Assembly: GCF_022701255.1 (NCBI RefSeq)
Contig: NZ_CP031705.1
Span: forward strand, 2,679,501-2,743,500
Origin: Microcoleus vaginatus HSN003
GTDB taxonomy: Bacteria > Cyanobacteriota > Cyanobacteriia > Cyanobacteriales > Microcoleaceae
Direction of reading: 5' to 3'
Length of the DNA: 64,000 nt
This document shows positions 1-9,109 of this stretch, in pieces. The translations under genes and the position numbers were made by a program. Each line of letters opens with the position of its first letter. The first letter of the stretch is position 1. The notes below the pieces were generated by a model. It was not told the origin of the DNA, did no database searches, and saw only the letters and a list, made by a program, of their open reading frames with translations.

Positions 1-372
1 CAAGGCAATGACACTCTCTGCGGCGATGACGGTAACAATACCTTAATTGGTGGCAGCGGTGATGATTTGCTCTTTGGTGGCACCAGCGATAACTTGCTCT
101 TTGGTGGCATTGGCAGCGATACCCTCGTCGGTGGCATTGGCAGCAATGGCTTTGTCTTGTCAGCGAGCGGAGGAATTGACACCATTATCAACTTCACCGC
201 CGGAGTTGATTCGATCAGGTTGCTGGGAGGCTTGGACTTCAATCAACTGTCATTGACCGAAACTAATGGCTCAACGGCGATCGGGCTTGCTAACAGCGAC
301 CAGATTTTGGCTATAGTGACGGGCCTGCAGCCGAGCCAGTTATCAGCTCAGAGTTTTAGCTTGTTGGTTTAG
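1..372 (+). CDS. RTX (hemolysin-type calcium-binding) repeat protein, C-terminal end, 5' partial
   Basis: The open frame enters from the left edge and stops at 372. The first ~45 residues are glycine/aspartate nonapeptides (GGSGDDLLFGG, GGIGSDTLVGG), the signature of RTX repeats, which bind calcium in a parallel beta-roll. They are followed by a ~75-residue tail that begins with a hydrophobic strand and a GIDTIINF segment. That repeat-then-tail layout is what type I secreted cyanobacterial RTX proteins usually show, so secretion through a TolC-type exporter is likely. The passenger domain lies outside the window, so the substrate or activity cannot be named. A strong hairpin region follows. 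Confidence 0.9.
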   Translation, partial: QGNDTLCGDDGNNTLIGGSGDDLLFGGTSDNLLFGGIGSDTLVGGIGSNGFVLSASGGIDTIINFTAGVDSIRLLGGLDFNQLSLTETNGSTAIGLANSDQILAIVTGLQPSQLSAQSFSLLV

Positions 373-446
373 TCCGCAGCTCAAACTCGTCAGTTGCAAC
401 CGATCCTACACTTGCCTCTCGTCCCAGCAGAGAGGGACTACCCGAA

Positions 447-515
447 AGCAGAGCCTCGAAACCCATGCTTCGAGGCTCTGCTAAAGAAGGGGAACGAATT
501 CCGTTCCCCTTCTTT
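447..515. terminator. Two back-to-back hairpins between convergent genes
   Basis: The first hairpin has a 14-bp stem at 447-460/469-482 with an 8-nt loop. The second has a 14-bp stem at 483-496/502-515 with a 5-nt loop, A-rich on its left arm and T-rich on its right (AAAGAAGGGG...CCCCTTCTTT). They lie between the stop of the RTX gene and the stop of cytM, so they fit a bidirectional terminator for convergent transcripts. Confidence 0.75.
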
Positions 516-517
516 GG

Positions 518-898
518 TCAAATTTGTTCGAGATACTTCAGCAAGTCGGCCATTTCTTGCGGACTCGGTTGAAACTGCGGCATTGGTGGGGTTTGCCCGC
601 TGGTAACTTGCCGGATCAGATCGAATTCGGATTTGCGCTCGGACACTCCGTGCAAGTTGGGCCCGACTTGACTGTCTGAAACCAATGTGTGACACCCGGC
701 ACAGTTCATTTGAAAGATGGCGGAACCCTGAAACGGGTTGCCCGTCAGGGATAGTACGCTTTTGACGTAAGGATCGGCGACTTGAAACTGACGAATTGTC
801 ATACTCGCCAACATGATGGCAACCAACACCGCTAGCGCAAATATGGCAAGTCGCTCGATCGGGTTTTTAATTTCATTCCTGGCAAGTTGGTTATTCAA
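518..898 (-). CDS. cytM: Cytochrome cM
   Basis: A 126-residue c-type cytochrome. One membrane-anchor helix (about residues 18-35) precedes a single haem domain with C66-A-G-C69-H70 and a likely axial methionine at M106 (PPMP). The DPYVKSVLSL stretch before the haem site and the PxPQEMADLLKYLE end are characteristic of cyanobacterial cytochrome cM rather than c6. Cytochrome cM is known as a low-abundance thylakoid/plasma-membrane cytochrome that influences respiration and photosynthesis under mixotrophic or stress conditions; its exact electron partners are debated. The family is usually nearer 105 residues, so a later start is possible. It diverges from petG across a 180-bp gap. Confidence 0.85.
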   Translation of the reverse strand: MNNQLARNEIKNPIERLAIFALAVLVAIMLASMTIRQFQVADPYVKSVLSLTGNPFQGSAIFQMNCAGCHTLVSDSQVGPNLHGVSERKSEFDLIRQVTSGQTPPMPQFQPSPQEMADLLKYLEQI

Positions 899-1078
899 AG
901 GAGTTCAATTAAAAATAGTATCTACAAGAAAATTTATTTCTCATAACATAGCTTAATCGTTCGCAGCGGGGAGAGCAAGCTCTGAGACCCACGGAAGGCT
1001 GCTTTTGGGAAAATTCATCTGTATAAGTGCTGGTAATATTAAAAATAGGTTGTTAAATCTTAACGTTAAGGAGCTCTC

Positions 1079-1198
1079 ATGGTAGAACCGCTACTTTCAG
1101 GTATTGTTCTGGGTCTAATCTTTGTTACTCTGGCGGGGCTGTTTTTTGCTGCATATCAGCAGTACAAGCGCGGCGATCAGTTGGGTATCAATAAGTAA
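1079..1198 (+). CDS. petG: Cytochrome b6f complex subunit 5 (PetG)
   Basis: A 39-codon gene beginning [14 protein letters not shown] and ending [11 protein letters not shown], which matches the invariant layout of PetG: a short lumenal start, one transmembrane helix and a basic cytoplasmic tail. PetG is a small structural subunit needed for assembly and stability of the cytochrome b6f complex in thylakoids. An AAGGAG ribosome-binding site at 1068-1073 lies five bases before the ATG and fixes the start. The gene diverges from cytM. The usual length is 37-38 residues, so the tail is one or two residues longer than normal. Confidence 0.95.
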   Translation: MVEPLLSGIVLGLIFVTLAGLFFAAYQQYKRGDQLGINK

Positions 1199-1284
1199 AA
1201 GGGGCTACAGTCCCTCACTCAGGCTGTCAGGGGGAGGGGGAATTGGGAATTGGGCATGGGGCATGGGGCATTAATCTACCTACT

Positions 1285-1402
1285 GACTTCTTCCCTCTTC
1301 CTTCTTCCCTCTTCCCTCTTCCCTCTTCCCTCTTCCTTCTTCCCTCTTCACTCTTCCCTCTTCCTTCTTCCCTCTTCCCTCTTCCCTCTTCCTTCTTCCT
1401 TC
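1285..1402. repeat. Degenerate TTCCCTC/TTCCTTC tandem tract
   Basis: About 118 bp of pyrimidine-only heptamer repeats (CTTCCCT with CTTCCTT variants) separates petG from the stop of the first glycosyltransferase. Similar tracts occur at 15262-15297, 17600-17665 and 19038-19060, always between genes. This looks like a slippage-prone intergenic microsatellite, and no coding function is seen. Confidence 0.85.
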
Positions 1403-1403
1403 G

Positions 1404-2486
1404 TTAAAGATATCGATCGAGAATAGCAGCAGTTTCCAGGCCGGTTTTTTCCCAGCTAAATTGTTTTGCTCTTGCCAAACCGAGTTCGCGCAAGTGCGAT
1501 CGAACTTTGGAATCTACTGCAAGCTCTTGCATAGCAGAGGCAATTTCCTCGACGCTGTAGGGATTGACTAATAATGCTGCACCCCCCGCCACTTCCGGCA
1601 TTGAAGACAGGTTAGAGGTGATGACAGGAGTGCCACAAGCCATTGCTTCGAGCACGGGGAGTCCGAATCCTTCCCAAAGACTGGGGAAAACCAGGGCGAT
1701 CGCTTGGTTGATGACTTTGGGCAAGTCGGCTGCGGGGAGGTAATCTAAGAATTTTACTCGATCGACCAATCCCAATTCTTGAACCTGCGCCTTCAGCAGT
1801 GGCGTATAGCGTTTGTCTTCCGAACCTGCTATCCACAATTCGTACTCGGAATTATGATGCAAAGCAGCAAATGCTGCTACAACTCGCTGCACGTTTTTAT
1901 AAGGATTGTGGCGGCCGATATAAAGAAAATAATTGCTGGTTGGTAAGTCTAAAAAACGGAAAAAACTGGTATCGTACCCTGGGAAAATTGGCGTAATTAA
2001 ATTAGTAGGAATTTGGCAAAAATTAGCGATATCTTTGGCAGTTGATTCAGAGTCGCAAATGACGTGTTGAGCCTGTCGCAGCACTTGGGGAATGTAATAG
2101 CGGTGGTAAGGTGTCAGAGGATCGAAGCGACGGGGAAATCGCAGGGCTATCAAGTCATGTACTGTAATTATATAGCGGCAACCTGCAAATAGAGGAGCTT
2201 CAGGAATGGGGGAAAATAACAGGTTAGATTTTAGCTGTTTGTAAATTTTTGGAAGTTGGGTTTGTGTCCACAGCAATCGGTTGATGTGTCCTTTGGTTCC
2301 TTGTTCGGGTGTTAGGTTTGCGGGGATTTGGTAGCAGTTGCTATTGGGAAATTTTTCTGCTGTTAGTAATGTTGGATTGAGGGATTTTAGATGGGGAAAT
2401 AGGTTTTTGGCGTAGATGGCTAAGCCGGTTGGTTTGGAAATTAGGAAAGAGAGGTTGATTAGTAAGTTAGATTGGGGATTGGGCAT
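1404..2486 (-). CDS. Glycosyltransferase, GT4 family (copy A)
   Basis: A 360-residue GT-B-fold enzyme that probably adds a hexose from a nucleotide-sugar donor to a growing surface glycan. The C-terminal half carries the GT4 signature E272-GFGLPVL-E280 followed by GTPVITS, plus the [12 protein letters not shown] donor-domain entry near residue 187. The N-terminal half has the [13 protein letters not shown] loop typical of acceptor domains. No membrane segment is visible, so it is likely cytoplasmic. It is closely similar along its whole length to the next gene upstream (2695-3765), so the two are tandem duplicates. Sugar specificity cannot be read from sequence. Confidence 0.9.
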   Translation of the reverse strand: MPNPQSNLLINLSFLISKPTGLAIYAKNLFPHLKSLNPTLLTAEKFPNSNCYQIPANLTPEQGTKGHINRLLWTQTQLPKIYKQLKSNLLFSPIPEAPLFAGCRYIITVHDLIALRFPRRFDPLTPYHRYYIPQVLRQAQHVICDSESTAKDIANFCQIPTNLITPIFPGYDTSFFRFLDLPTSNYFLYIGRHNPYKNVQRVVAAFAALHHNSEYELWIAGSEDKRYTPLLKAQVQELGLVDRVKFLDYLPAADLPKVINQAIALVFPSLWEGFGLPVLEAMACGTPVITSNLSSMPEVAGGAALLVNPYSVEEIASAMQELAVDSKVRSHLRELGLARAKQFSWEKTGLETAAILDRYL

Positions 2487-2544
2487 GGGATAATATGTAG
2501 ATTGCGGTTTTTGCGTGGGATTTTTTTTTATTTACCCTGGGATA

Positions 2545-2657
2545 TTGCACCATTCTCAATTAGCCTTTTAGGAACAGGCTTTCCGGCCTGTGCCACAAGA
2601 AAATTTATCTTTTGTGGAACAGGCATCTTGCCTGTTGCTGACAATGATGGATGTGAG
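2545..2657. repeat. MITE-like palindromic repeat, copy A
   Basis: It contains the outer arm GCACCATTCTCAA, the core GGAACAGGC...GCCTGTGCC, the linker ACAAGAAAATTTA, and the second arm TTTGTGGAACAGGCATCTTGCCTGTT. The right outer arm is eroded (ACAATGATGG). It lies between the two GT4 paralogues and is the most divergent of the long copies. Confidence 0.8.
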
Positions 2658-2694
2658 TTTAACCGGAGAGAGGAGAGAGGAAGAGAGGGAAGAT

Positions 2695-3765
2695 TTAAAG
2701 ATATTGCTGTAAGATGTTGGCGGTTGCTTTTCCGGTTTTGTTCCAACTAAATTGAGATGATCTGGCTAAACTAGCAGTTTTTAAGTTCGATCGCAATTTT
2801 GAATCTGTGGCTACTGTTTGCATGGCTTCGGCTATTTCTCCGACGCTGTAAGGATTGACTAATAAGGCGGCATCTCCGGCTACTTCTGGCATTGATGAGA
2901 GGTTGGATGTGATGACGGGTGTGCCGCAAGCCATTGCTTCTAAAATTGGTAAGCCGAATCCTTCCCAAAGTGTAGGGAAAACTAGGGCGATCGCCTGATT
3001 CATCAGTATGGGCAATTGAGAATAGGGAACGTAACCGAGAAACTTTACCAAAGATTGTAAACCTAATTCTTCAACTTGTGCTGTCAACTGCGGTGTGTAG
3101 GCATTGGGAGGCCCTGCTAGCCACAATTCGTAATTTGCGCGATCGGGCAAACTCGCAAATGCAGCAATTAATCTTTCTAAGTTTTTGTAAGGATCGTGTC
3201 TACCTGTATAAAGAAAATAATTTTTGGCGGGCAAGTCGAGATATCTAAAATTAATATTATCGCAAGCTAGGGGAATAGCGGTCATTTTTTGAGGCGGAAT
3301 TTGGAAAAAGTTAGCAACATCGATCGCCGTTGCTTGAGAATCACAAATAATGTGTTCTGCTTGCCGCAAAACCTGCGGTATGTAGTAGCGGAAATAAGCT
3401 GTTAATCGAGAAAACCGTCGGGGAAATCGCAAAGGAATTAAATCGTGAACTGTGACGATGTAGCGGCAACCGGAATACAAAGGTGCTTCGGGAATTGGGG
3501 AAAATATCAGAGTAGACTGCATTTTTTTGTAAATTTTGGGTAACTCAAACTGAGTCCACAGCAGCCTGTTAATTTGTCCTTTCGGGCCGCGATTCGGTGT
3601 CAGAGTTTCCGGGATGTGATAGCAAGTATAATTGTCAATTTGCTGGGAAGCGAGTAATGTTGGTTCTAGCTGTTGCAGTTGCGGGAAAAGATTAGCGGCG
3701 TAAGTCCCGATTCCCGTTGGTTCGGGTGTTAAGAAGGACAAATTGATTAACAGTGAATTAGACAT
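2695..3765 (-). CDS. Glycosyltransferase, GT4 family (copy B)
   Basis: A 356-residue GT4 enzyme with the same motifs as its neighbour: an N-terminal [15 protein letters not shown] acceptor loop, a [15 protein letters not shown] donor-domain entry and a C-terminal [20 protein letters not shown] signature. Whole segments such as NQAIALVFP and SSMPEVAG are identical in both copies, which points to tandem duplication followed by divergence. It probably works in the same surface-polysaccharide pathway as the GT2-GT4 and RmlA genes transcribed in the same direction upstream. Donor and acceptor are unknown. Confidence 0.9.
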   Translation of the reverse strand: MSNSLLINLSFLTPEPTGIGTYAANLFPQLQQLEPTLLASQQIDNYTCYHIPETLTPNRGPKGQINRLLWTQFELPKIYKKMQSTLIFSPIPEAPLYSGCRYIVTVHDLIPLRFPRRFSRLTAYFRYYIPQVLRQAEHIICDSQATAIDVANFFQIPPQKMTAIPLACDNINFRYLDLPAKNYFLYTGRHDPYKNLERLIAAFASLPDRANYELWLAGPPNAYTPQLTAQVEELGLQSLVKFLGYVPYSQLPILMNQAIALVFPTLWEGFGLPILEAMACGTPVITSNLSSMPEVAGDAALLVNPYSVGEIAEAMQTVATDSKLRSNLKTASLARSSQFSWNKTGKATANILQQYL

Positions 3766-3780
3766 GATTTTAGATATCCG

Positions 3781-3915
3781 GCGACTGGAAGTCGCAACTA
3801 CACATACAAAGTCCGCCTGGGCGGACTGAAGAAAACGGTAATAAAATCGACTTTGATATTAGTCCTATGCAAGAGGAGTTTAGCTTTTGCCTAGGGGTTT
3901 TAAGCCCTGGTGGAC
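3781..3915. repeat. Cluster of short palindromes
   Basis: Three small inverted repeats lie between the GT4 and GT2-GT4 genes: GCGACT/AGTCGC at 3781-3795, GTCCGCC/GGCGGAC at 3811-3826, and the CTAGGGGTTTTAAGCCCTGGTGGAC unit ending at 3915. The last unit recurs with changes at 58418-58443. These are dispersed intergenic repeats and may also act as weak terminators. Confidence 0.6.
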
Positions 3916-3929
3916 TATTTAATTAGCCT

Positions 3930-6059
3930 TTAAGTTCGATCGAGCATTTGAGCTATATCGGCAGGATTTGGCAGCCGAATTGTAGCATACTCTTGGTGAA
4001 GAATCTCAAAAAAACTATTGACTTTTTTGTCGAAGCGTGCAAGTCTAAAGTTCTGACTGCGTTGCTGTGCACCAGCTTGAAGTTCTGCTAGCAAATCGGG
4101 ATTAACAATTAGTTGATGTGAATGCTGGCACAGTTCCTCAACGGTATTGAACAAAAAGCCCGATCGCCCATGTTCGACAATTTCCGGTTGGCCACCGCCG
4201 TTGAAAACAATCGGAGCACAACAGTTTTGCATTGCTTCTACAGTGGCCATCCCGAAATGCTCAAATCTTTGAGGATTGACTTCACCCAAACCGCAGCCGT
4301 GCCAAAATATGCTCGCTCTAGCATAAAGTGATTTTACCTCATAGAAGTCAGCATTGACTTTGAGTTCGATCGCCCTTGAATCTTGCTTCAATACATTCTG
4401 AACCGTCTTTAAATAAGGATTTTTCGGAATGCTACTTCCGGCTAAAATGAGCCGCCATCCTTGAAATTCTTCGGGATAATCTCCTAGCAAACTGCGGAAA
4501 GCTTTAATTAGTTCAATTTGCTTTTTTGTTCCCCCAGCTTCAAACTGTCCCACAGCCAAAATTATTTTTTCTTTCGGCACTTTAACTGTTGCCATTTCCA
4601 CGGGCGGATAAAGCAGAAAAGTGGGCTGTAGGTTCCAGCGTCTCTCCAACCACTTAACAGTAAATTGACTGTTGGCAATAATAAAAGTGTAATCATCGAC
4701 AGCAAAGTGACGGTTGCGGAAGGTATTGGGAAAGTGGCAGAAAAATACTGAGATCGGCGACAGTGGTTTGACTTTTTCCAGTTGGTTCGCGTTGATAAAA
4801 ATATCGTAGTTTTTGCTTTCTCTGGCAATTTCATCAAAGGGATTTTCCATATCCTCCACGATGATGCTGGAATCGATGCACTGCATTCCGCGTTTCTCGT
4901 AAAACGCCAAGGGCATAATTTTAATTTTGCATCCTGAAAGGTTGAGTCCGTACCACGATTCTAAGTCGGAAACAGCAACTGGTTTGTTGGCGATAAAAGT
5001 AATGTCAAATTCATTCTGTAGCAGCGAGGCGATGGTAGCGACGTATTTTTGACCGCCACCCATGAAATGCAGTCCGTGATCGTAAATGGCGATCGACATT
5101 TTGCGATCGCCCCGAACCACCTGTAACCGAGATAAAATGCGATCGACCTTCATCCGACTGTAAATCACAGCCAACTTTTCCGACAACTGCGGGATTACAG
5201 TTTGGATAATTTCTGGTTTCTCATAATCTAGAAGTTTTTTAATCGCGACAAATAAACTCTCGAACAGCAAATCGTATTGCTTATGGGTAAAAAAATCAGA
5301 AGTATGAATTGAAGAAACTAATTGCAAAGGTTCATGTTTCGCCAAATATAAAAACCGATTTCGGTTGCAGAAATACTCGGTAAGTTTGCTGCCTTTACTC
5401 GAACCCCGATACTCGTGATGGGCGATTGCTGCGGGAGCATAAAGCATTTTCCAACCGCGTTTATGACAGCGTTTGGCAAACTCTACATCCTCAAAATACA
5501 TCACAAAATCTTCATCTATCGGCCCCACATCTTCGAGACATTTCCTGCGGAAAAGCACCGCCGCCCAACAAAGCCCTTCGACTTCCTGTTCTGTATCGTA
5601 CTGTCCCGAATCTTTTTCGCCAAAACCGACATCTTGCCAATAAAAATTAGGTAATTGCTTAATGCCAGCGCTGTTAATCCGCCCGTCTTTAAACAGCAAT
5701 TTCCCGCTAGTCGCACCTACTTCTTTATTAGTTTCTAGCCGTTTTACAAGAATCTCTAACCAGCGACTGTCAAGGGTAGCATCGTTATTTAGAAAGCCTA
5801 TATATTGCCCTTTTGCTTCGCTGATGCCAAGGTTGAGGGCTTTAGCAAAGTTGTTGGCAGTATTGACAAAAATCCGAACTTTTGGAAATAGTTCGCGCAG
5901 GGAAGTAACGGAATCGTCTTGAGAACAATTATCAATTACAATTAAATCGAGTTGCGATTCGGGATACGCAAGTTTTTGTAGAGATTTTAAGCAATCTTTC
6001 GTGTGGCGCAGACCGTTATAGTTGACTATAATTAACGAACATATGGGCAGTGTGGTCAT
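3930..6059 (-). CDS. Two-domain glycosyltransferase, GT2-GT4 fusion
   Basis: A 709-residue protein with two catalytic domains. Residues 5-250 form a GT2 (GT-A) domain: SLIIVNYNGL start, VIDNCSQDD near 42-49, and the metal/donor motif NND at 91-93 followed by a YFEDVEF stretch. Residues ~335-690 form a GT4 (GT-B) domain: an AVGQFEAGGTKKQ entry near 503 and an EHFGMATVEAM signature near 600. Such fusions usually add two successive sugars, here probably to a cell-surface polysaccharide or O-antigen-like chain. Its stop lies ten bases from the start of the downstream GT4-region spacer and its start lies ten bases from the coiled-coil gene, so cotranscription with the latter is likely. Confidence 0.9.
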   Translation of the reverse strand: MTTLPICSLIIVNYNGLRHTKDCLKSLQKLAYPESQLDLIVIDNCSQDDSVTSLRELFPKVRIFVNTANNFAKALNLGISEAKGQYIGFLNNDATLDSRWLEILVKRLETNKEVGATSGKLLFKDGRINSAGIKQLPNFYWQDVGFGEKDSGQYDTEQEVEGLCWAAVLFRRKCLEDVGPIDEDFVMYFEDVEFAKRCHKRGWKMLYAPAAIAHHEYRGSSKGSKLTEYFCNRNRFLYLAKHEPLQLVSSIHTSDFFTHKQYDLLFESLFVAIKKLLDYEKPEIIQTVIPQLSEKLAVIYSRMKVDRILSRLQVVRGDRKMSIAIYDHGLHFMGGGQKYVATIASLLQNEFDITFIANKPVAVSDLESWYGLNLSGCKIKIMPLAFYEKRGMQCIDSSIIVEDMENPFDEIARESKNYDIFINANQLEKVKPLSPISVFFCHFPNTFRNRHFAVDDYTFIIANSQFTVKWLERRWNLQPTFLLYPPVEMATVKVPKEKIILAVGQFEAGGTKKQIELIKAFRSLLGDYPEEFQGWRLILAGSSIPKNPYLKTVQNVLKQDSRAIELKVNADFYEVKSLYARASIFWHGCGLGEVNPQRFEHFGMATVEAMQNCCAPIVFNGGGQPEIVEHGRSGFLFNTVEELCQHSHQLIVNPDLLAELQAGAQQRSQNFRLARFDKKVNSFFEILHQEYATIRLPNPADIAQMLDRT

Positions 6060-6069
6060 CTTTGATGCT

Positions 6070-6603
6070 TTATTTTTGTCGATCGAGCAATTGAGCGGTA
6101 ATCTTCTCTAAAATAGCAGTATGTTGCTGCTGCACTGCTTTAATTTGCTCTATTTCAGACTGAAAAGCTGCGATCGCTCTTTGTTGAGTCTCAAGCTGTG
6201 CTGTAACTTCGGGAGATGTGCTGCTGAAGTCGGATTGAATTTTTTTCTCTAGAGTTTGTTGATTTTCTTGCAATTTTTGCAATTGAATGCTCAGTGTTTG
6301 AACGACGCGGGTATTAGCGAAATTGTAAATAACTTGGCGTTCGAGTACGGGTCTGAGCAATTTGCGGACTATTTTCCTAACGGCGATGACTGCGGAACCA
6401 AGCCGCCTTTGGTAAGAGGTAATGGGGATGTTATAAATGTCGAAACCCGCCTTTAACAGGGCGATGTCTTCGTCATCTTCATCTCGGGCGATCGCACTAT
6501 TTTCGGTTCCCAACAGCAGCGGCTCAGCGATACCAATTCGCGGCTCCAAAGTTTGTCGCAATTTATGTATTATCTGTTGAGTTGGTATTTCTTCGTACTG
6601 CAA
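6070..6603 (-). CDS. Hypothetical coiled-coil protein in glycosyltransferase cluster
   Basis: A 177-residue protein not assigned to a named family. The N-terminal ~65 residues are mixed and acidic (RDEDDEDIALL). A basic helix (RKIVRKLLRPVLERQ, about 82-96) follows, and residues 100-175 form a long heptad-rich coiled coil (LQKLQENQQTLEKKIQ). Similar short coiled-coil proteins are common beside cyanobacterial glycosyltransferases, where a scaffolding or chain-length role has been proposed for some; that is an inference here. It is transcribed just upstream of the GT2-GT4 gene with an 11-bp gap, so the two probably share an mRNA. Confidence 0.7.
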   Translation of the reverse strand: MQYEEIPTQQIIHKLRQTLEPRIGIAEPLLLGTENSAIARDEDDEDIALLKAGFDIYNIPITSYQRRLGSAVIAVRKIVRKLLRPVLERQVIYNFANTRVVQTLSIQLQKLQENQQTLEKKIQSDFSSTSPEVTAQLETQQRAIAAFQSEIEQIKAVQQQHTAILEKITAQLLDRQK

Positions 6604-6641
6604 ACTTTCCTCTCCTTTAGATAACTTACTAGGACTTCTTA

Positions 6642-6790
6642 TGGAACAGGCCTCTTTGCGGTTTCAATGATTTTAACTAATTGTGAACAGGCCTCTTTGC
6701 TGTGTGAATAATTGTAATTAATTGTGGAACAGGCAAGATGCCTGTTCAAGGGCGGGCAGGATGCCCACCCCACAAGAAAATTCATCTCTT
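6642..6790. repeat. Mosaic of GAACAGGC-type palindromic units, copy B
   Basis: Two partial GAACAGGCCTCTTTGC units are followed by GTGGAACAGGCAAGATGCCTGTTC and then by the unit GGGCGGGCAGGATGCCCACCCCACAAG. The outer arms of the MITE-like family are missing. The GGGCGGGC...GCCCACCCCACA unit recurs at 45231-45258. Confidence 0.75.
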
Positions 6791-6833
6791 GTTAAATCAG
6801 GATTATTGCTTCCGCTATTGGCAATATCTCAAT

Positions 6834-7907
6834 TTAAGCTAACTCGATTTGACTGTCATCACCAATCAGAAACCGCAGGGCTTTTGGACGAGCCGGTGCA
6901 TTGGTGAGTTGAGCTCGCTGACCGATCACGCTGTCAACAATTCGCTGGTGAATGCCAACTATTTTCGCCCCTTGCAATATTACGCTGTGTTCGATATCAG
7001 CATCAATCATCGTCACGCGATCGGCAATACTGCTGTAAGGCCCGATAAAGCAATTTTCAATGCGGCAATTTTCCCCAATTACCACTGGCCCGCGAACTGT
7101 AGAATTAATTACCTCCGTTCCTTCCCCTATTTGCACTCGCCCGATAATTTGACTTTTGGCGTCTACTTTTAATTCAGTTGAAGCTATGATACGGCTATCT
7201 AAAATGATTTGGTTTGCACTCAGCAAATCGTCTTTTTTCCCCGTATCCAGCCACCAACCCTCTAAATTGCAGGCTTCTACCTGTTTTTCCTGATTCATAA
7301 GCTGTTGAATAGCGTCTGTAATCTCCAGTTCGCCGCGGGCAGAGGGTTGAATTTGATCGATCGCCTCGTGAATAGTAGGAGCAAAAAAGTAAATCCCCAC
7401 CAGTGCTAAATTGGATGGCGGAACTTGGGGTTTTTCTACTAACTCCAAAACTCTTCCTTTCTCATCAACTTTTGCAACCCCGAAAGCTGAGGGATTGGGA
7501 ACGGGACGCAGCAAAATCAGAGCGTCTAGTTTCTGCTTGTTAAAAATCTCTAAAAACGGATCTAACTGGTTCTGAATTAAGTTATCTCCTAAATACATAA
7601 TAAATGGAGAATCGCCCAAAAATGGTCTGGCAACTTTTACCGCATGAGCGAGTCCCGCCGGCTTTTCTTGCAAAATATAAGTAATTTTTGCCCCGAAGCG
7701 AGATCCATCTCCTGTTTTCGTCTTCACCTCTTCCCCGGTTTCGGGACTAATAATAATCCCAATATCCGTAATCCCAGCCGCCACAATTCCTTCAATTCCG
7801 TACCACAGTATCGGCTTATTTGCTACAGGAACCAACTGCTTAGCACCCGTATAGGTGAGGGGACGCAAGCGTGTTCCTTTGCCGCCAGAGAGGATGAGTG
7901 CTTTCAT
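6834..7907 (-). CDS. rfbA: Glucose-1-phosphate thymidylyltransferase, long form
   Basis: A 357-residue nucleotidyltransferase that joins dTTP and glucose-1-phosphate to give dTDP-glucose, the first step toward dTDP-rhamnose and other deoxysugars. The N-terminal signature GGKGTRLRPLT lies at residues 8-18, with the Mg-binding D108 in MYLGDN. The C-terminal third has left-handed beta-helix hexapeptides (IGEGTEVINSTVRGPVVIGE), which marks the long RmlA subfamily rather than the short ~290-residue enzyme. It heads the minus-strand polysaccharide cluster and supplies activated sugar for the neighbouring glycosyltransferases. No rmlB, rmlC or rmlD gene lies in the window. Confidence 0.9.
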   Translation of the reverse strand: MKALILSGGKGTRLRPLTYTGAKQLVPVANKPILWYGIEGIVAAGITDIGIIISPETGEEVKTKTGDGSRFGAKITYILQEKPAGLAHAVKVARPFLGDSPFIMYLGDNLIQNQLDPFLEIFNKQKLDALILLRPVPNPSAFGVAKVDEKGRVLELVEKPQVPPSNLALVGIYFFAPTIHEAIDQIQPSARGELEITDAIQQLMNQEKQVEACNLEGWWLDTGKKDDLLSANQIILDSRIIASTELKVDAKSQIIGRVQIGEGTEVINSTVRGPVVIGENCRIENCFIGPYSSIADRVTMIDADIEHSVILQGAKIVGIHQRIVDSVIGQRAQLTNAPARPKALRFLIGDDSQIELA

Positions 7908-8190
7908 TGGGTGAACTCTGAGTTATCCTTTAGGGTTTGCGGTGCTGGCTCGATTTGCCTGCACTTGTTCGCTCTCGTTGATTTTAAACCACCGCTACCC
8001 CACTGGCAATAGTTGCCGTGTCTTCTGATACAAATTATTTATGCCGATCGAGCTTTTATAGTCCGGGACGCATAGAGTGTCAGAAATCAGGTTTATTGCC
8101 CCAGGAAGCAGTTAAAAGCTGAGTTTTTTGTCAAAATACCCCTTTTTTAAGGTTGCGAGTACACCAGTCCCGATTTAATTGCGTACCCTT

Positions 8191-8901
8191 TTAATAGCGG
8201 CCATATCGAGCAATCAATTGACTACCACTATTGTTTTGATTTGTCAACCAAGCCCACATCTGATCGCCCAGACAAAAATGCCACCATTCGTTAGGATGCT
8301 GCTGAAAACCCGCATTTATCATCGCATTTTTTAAGATTTGCCTGTGACGGTGATGTTGCTCTTCTTGTGGGTGATTGCTGTTAGCAAAATAATCGGGATA
8401 AGAACGTTCTGATATTTCATCAATCGGAGAACCCATATCAATTCGCCGATTATTTTGATCTACTAAAGTTATATCTAAAGCACCACCTGTACTGTGAGGA
8501 GGAGGCGTCGCGCGATCGAGGCTCGGTACTGCCCAAAATTGATATACGTGTTCTATAATTACTTGGCGTTTGTCTTCGGAAACCGGAAAATCGCAGCCTT
8601 GAGCTAAAGCAATTTGATTAAAGGTATAATCCACCATAAATTGCTGAACTTCCACCGGCCGATAAGCGTCAAATATCAGAATTTTCCACTTGGGATGATT
8701 TTGTTGTAACTGGGTTTGAGCGGCGATTAAACTATCTACAACTCCTTGCCGCAAATAGTAAGGCGAATCTGCTTTGCTGTTGTCATAGGGTGCACCCAAC
8801 TTTTGATAATGGTGCGGAATTTCAAAGGCAAAATGTTCTGGTGGAATCGGGACTAAAGGTTCGCCGCATTCATCGATCGCTATTTGCTGGTATGGTTTCA
8901 T
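8191..8901 (-). CDS. D-alanyl-D-alanine dipeptidase (VanX/DdpX-like, M15D)
   Basis: A 236-residue zinc peptidase. Residues visible for catalysis and metal binding are R81 in FDAYRP, H136 and D143 in HSTGGALD, and E205/H208 in EWWH, the full M15D set. The family cleaves D-Ala-D-Ala; in non-resistant bacteria such enzymes are thought to recycle peptidoglycan stems or scavenge D-alanine. No vanA, vanH or two-component system is nearby, so a vancomycin-resistance role is unlikely. No clear signal peptide is seen, so it is probably cytoplasmic. It stands alone, with 283 bp separating it from rfbA. Confidence 0.88.
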   Translation of the reverse strand: MKPYQQIAIDECGEPLVPIPPEHFAFEIPHHYQKLGAPYDNSKADSPYYLRQGVVDSLIAAQTQLQQNHPKWKILIFDAYRPVEVQQFMVDYTFNQIALAQGCDFPVSEDKRQVIIEHVYQFWAVPSLDRATPPPHSTGGALDITLVDQNNRRIDMGSPIDEISERSYPDYFANSNHPQEEQHHRHRQILKNAMINAGFQQHPNEWWHFCLGDQMWAWLTNQNNSGSQLIARYGRY

Positions 8902-9109
8902 ATCAAGGTTTTACCCTACTTTATGATTGCTGATGAACTACAATACTCAGTATATGCTTTTTACTGGAGTCCGTCGCGCGGCAAATAGCAAAGCAGCTAG
9001 AATATTCTCATGTTATAAATCTTTTTAGTCATCTATAAATTTCTTTAGCAGTCATACCCGAACTGAGTAATTCAAGAATTAACTCTACTGATATCAACGA
9101 TCGCGAATA

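Noticed and set aside
1285-1402. TTCCCTC tract as a CRISPR array
   Set aside because: Units are 7-8 bp with no spacers; it is a microsatellite.
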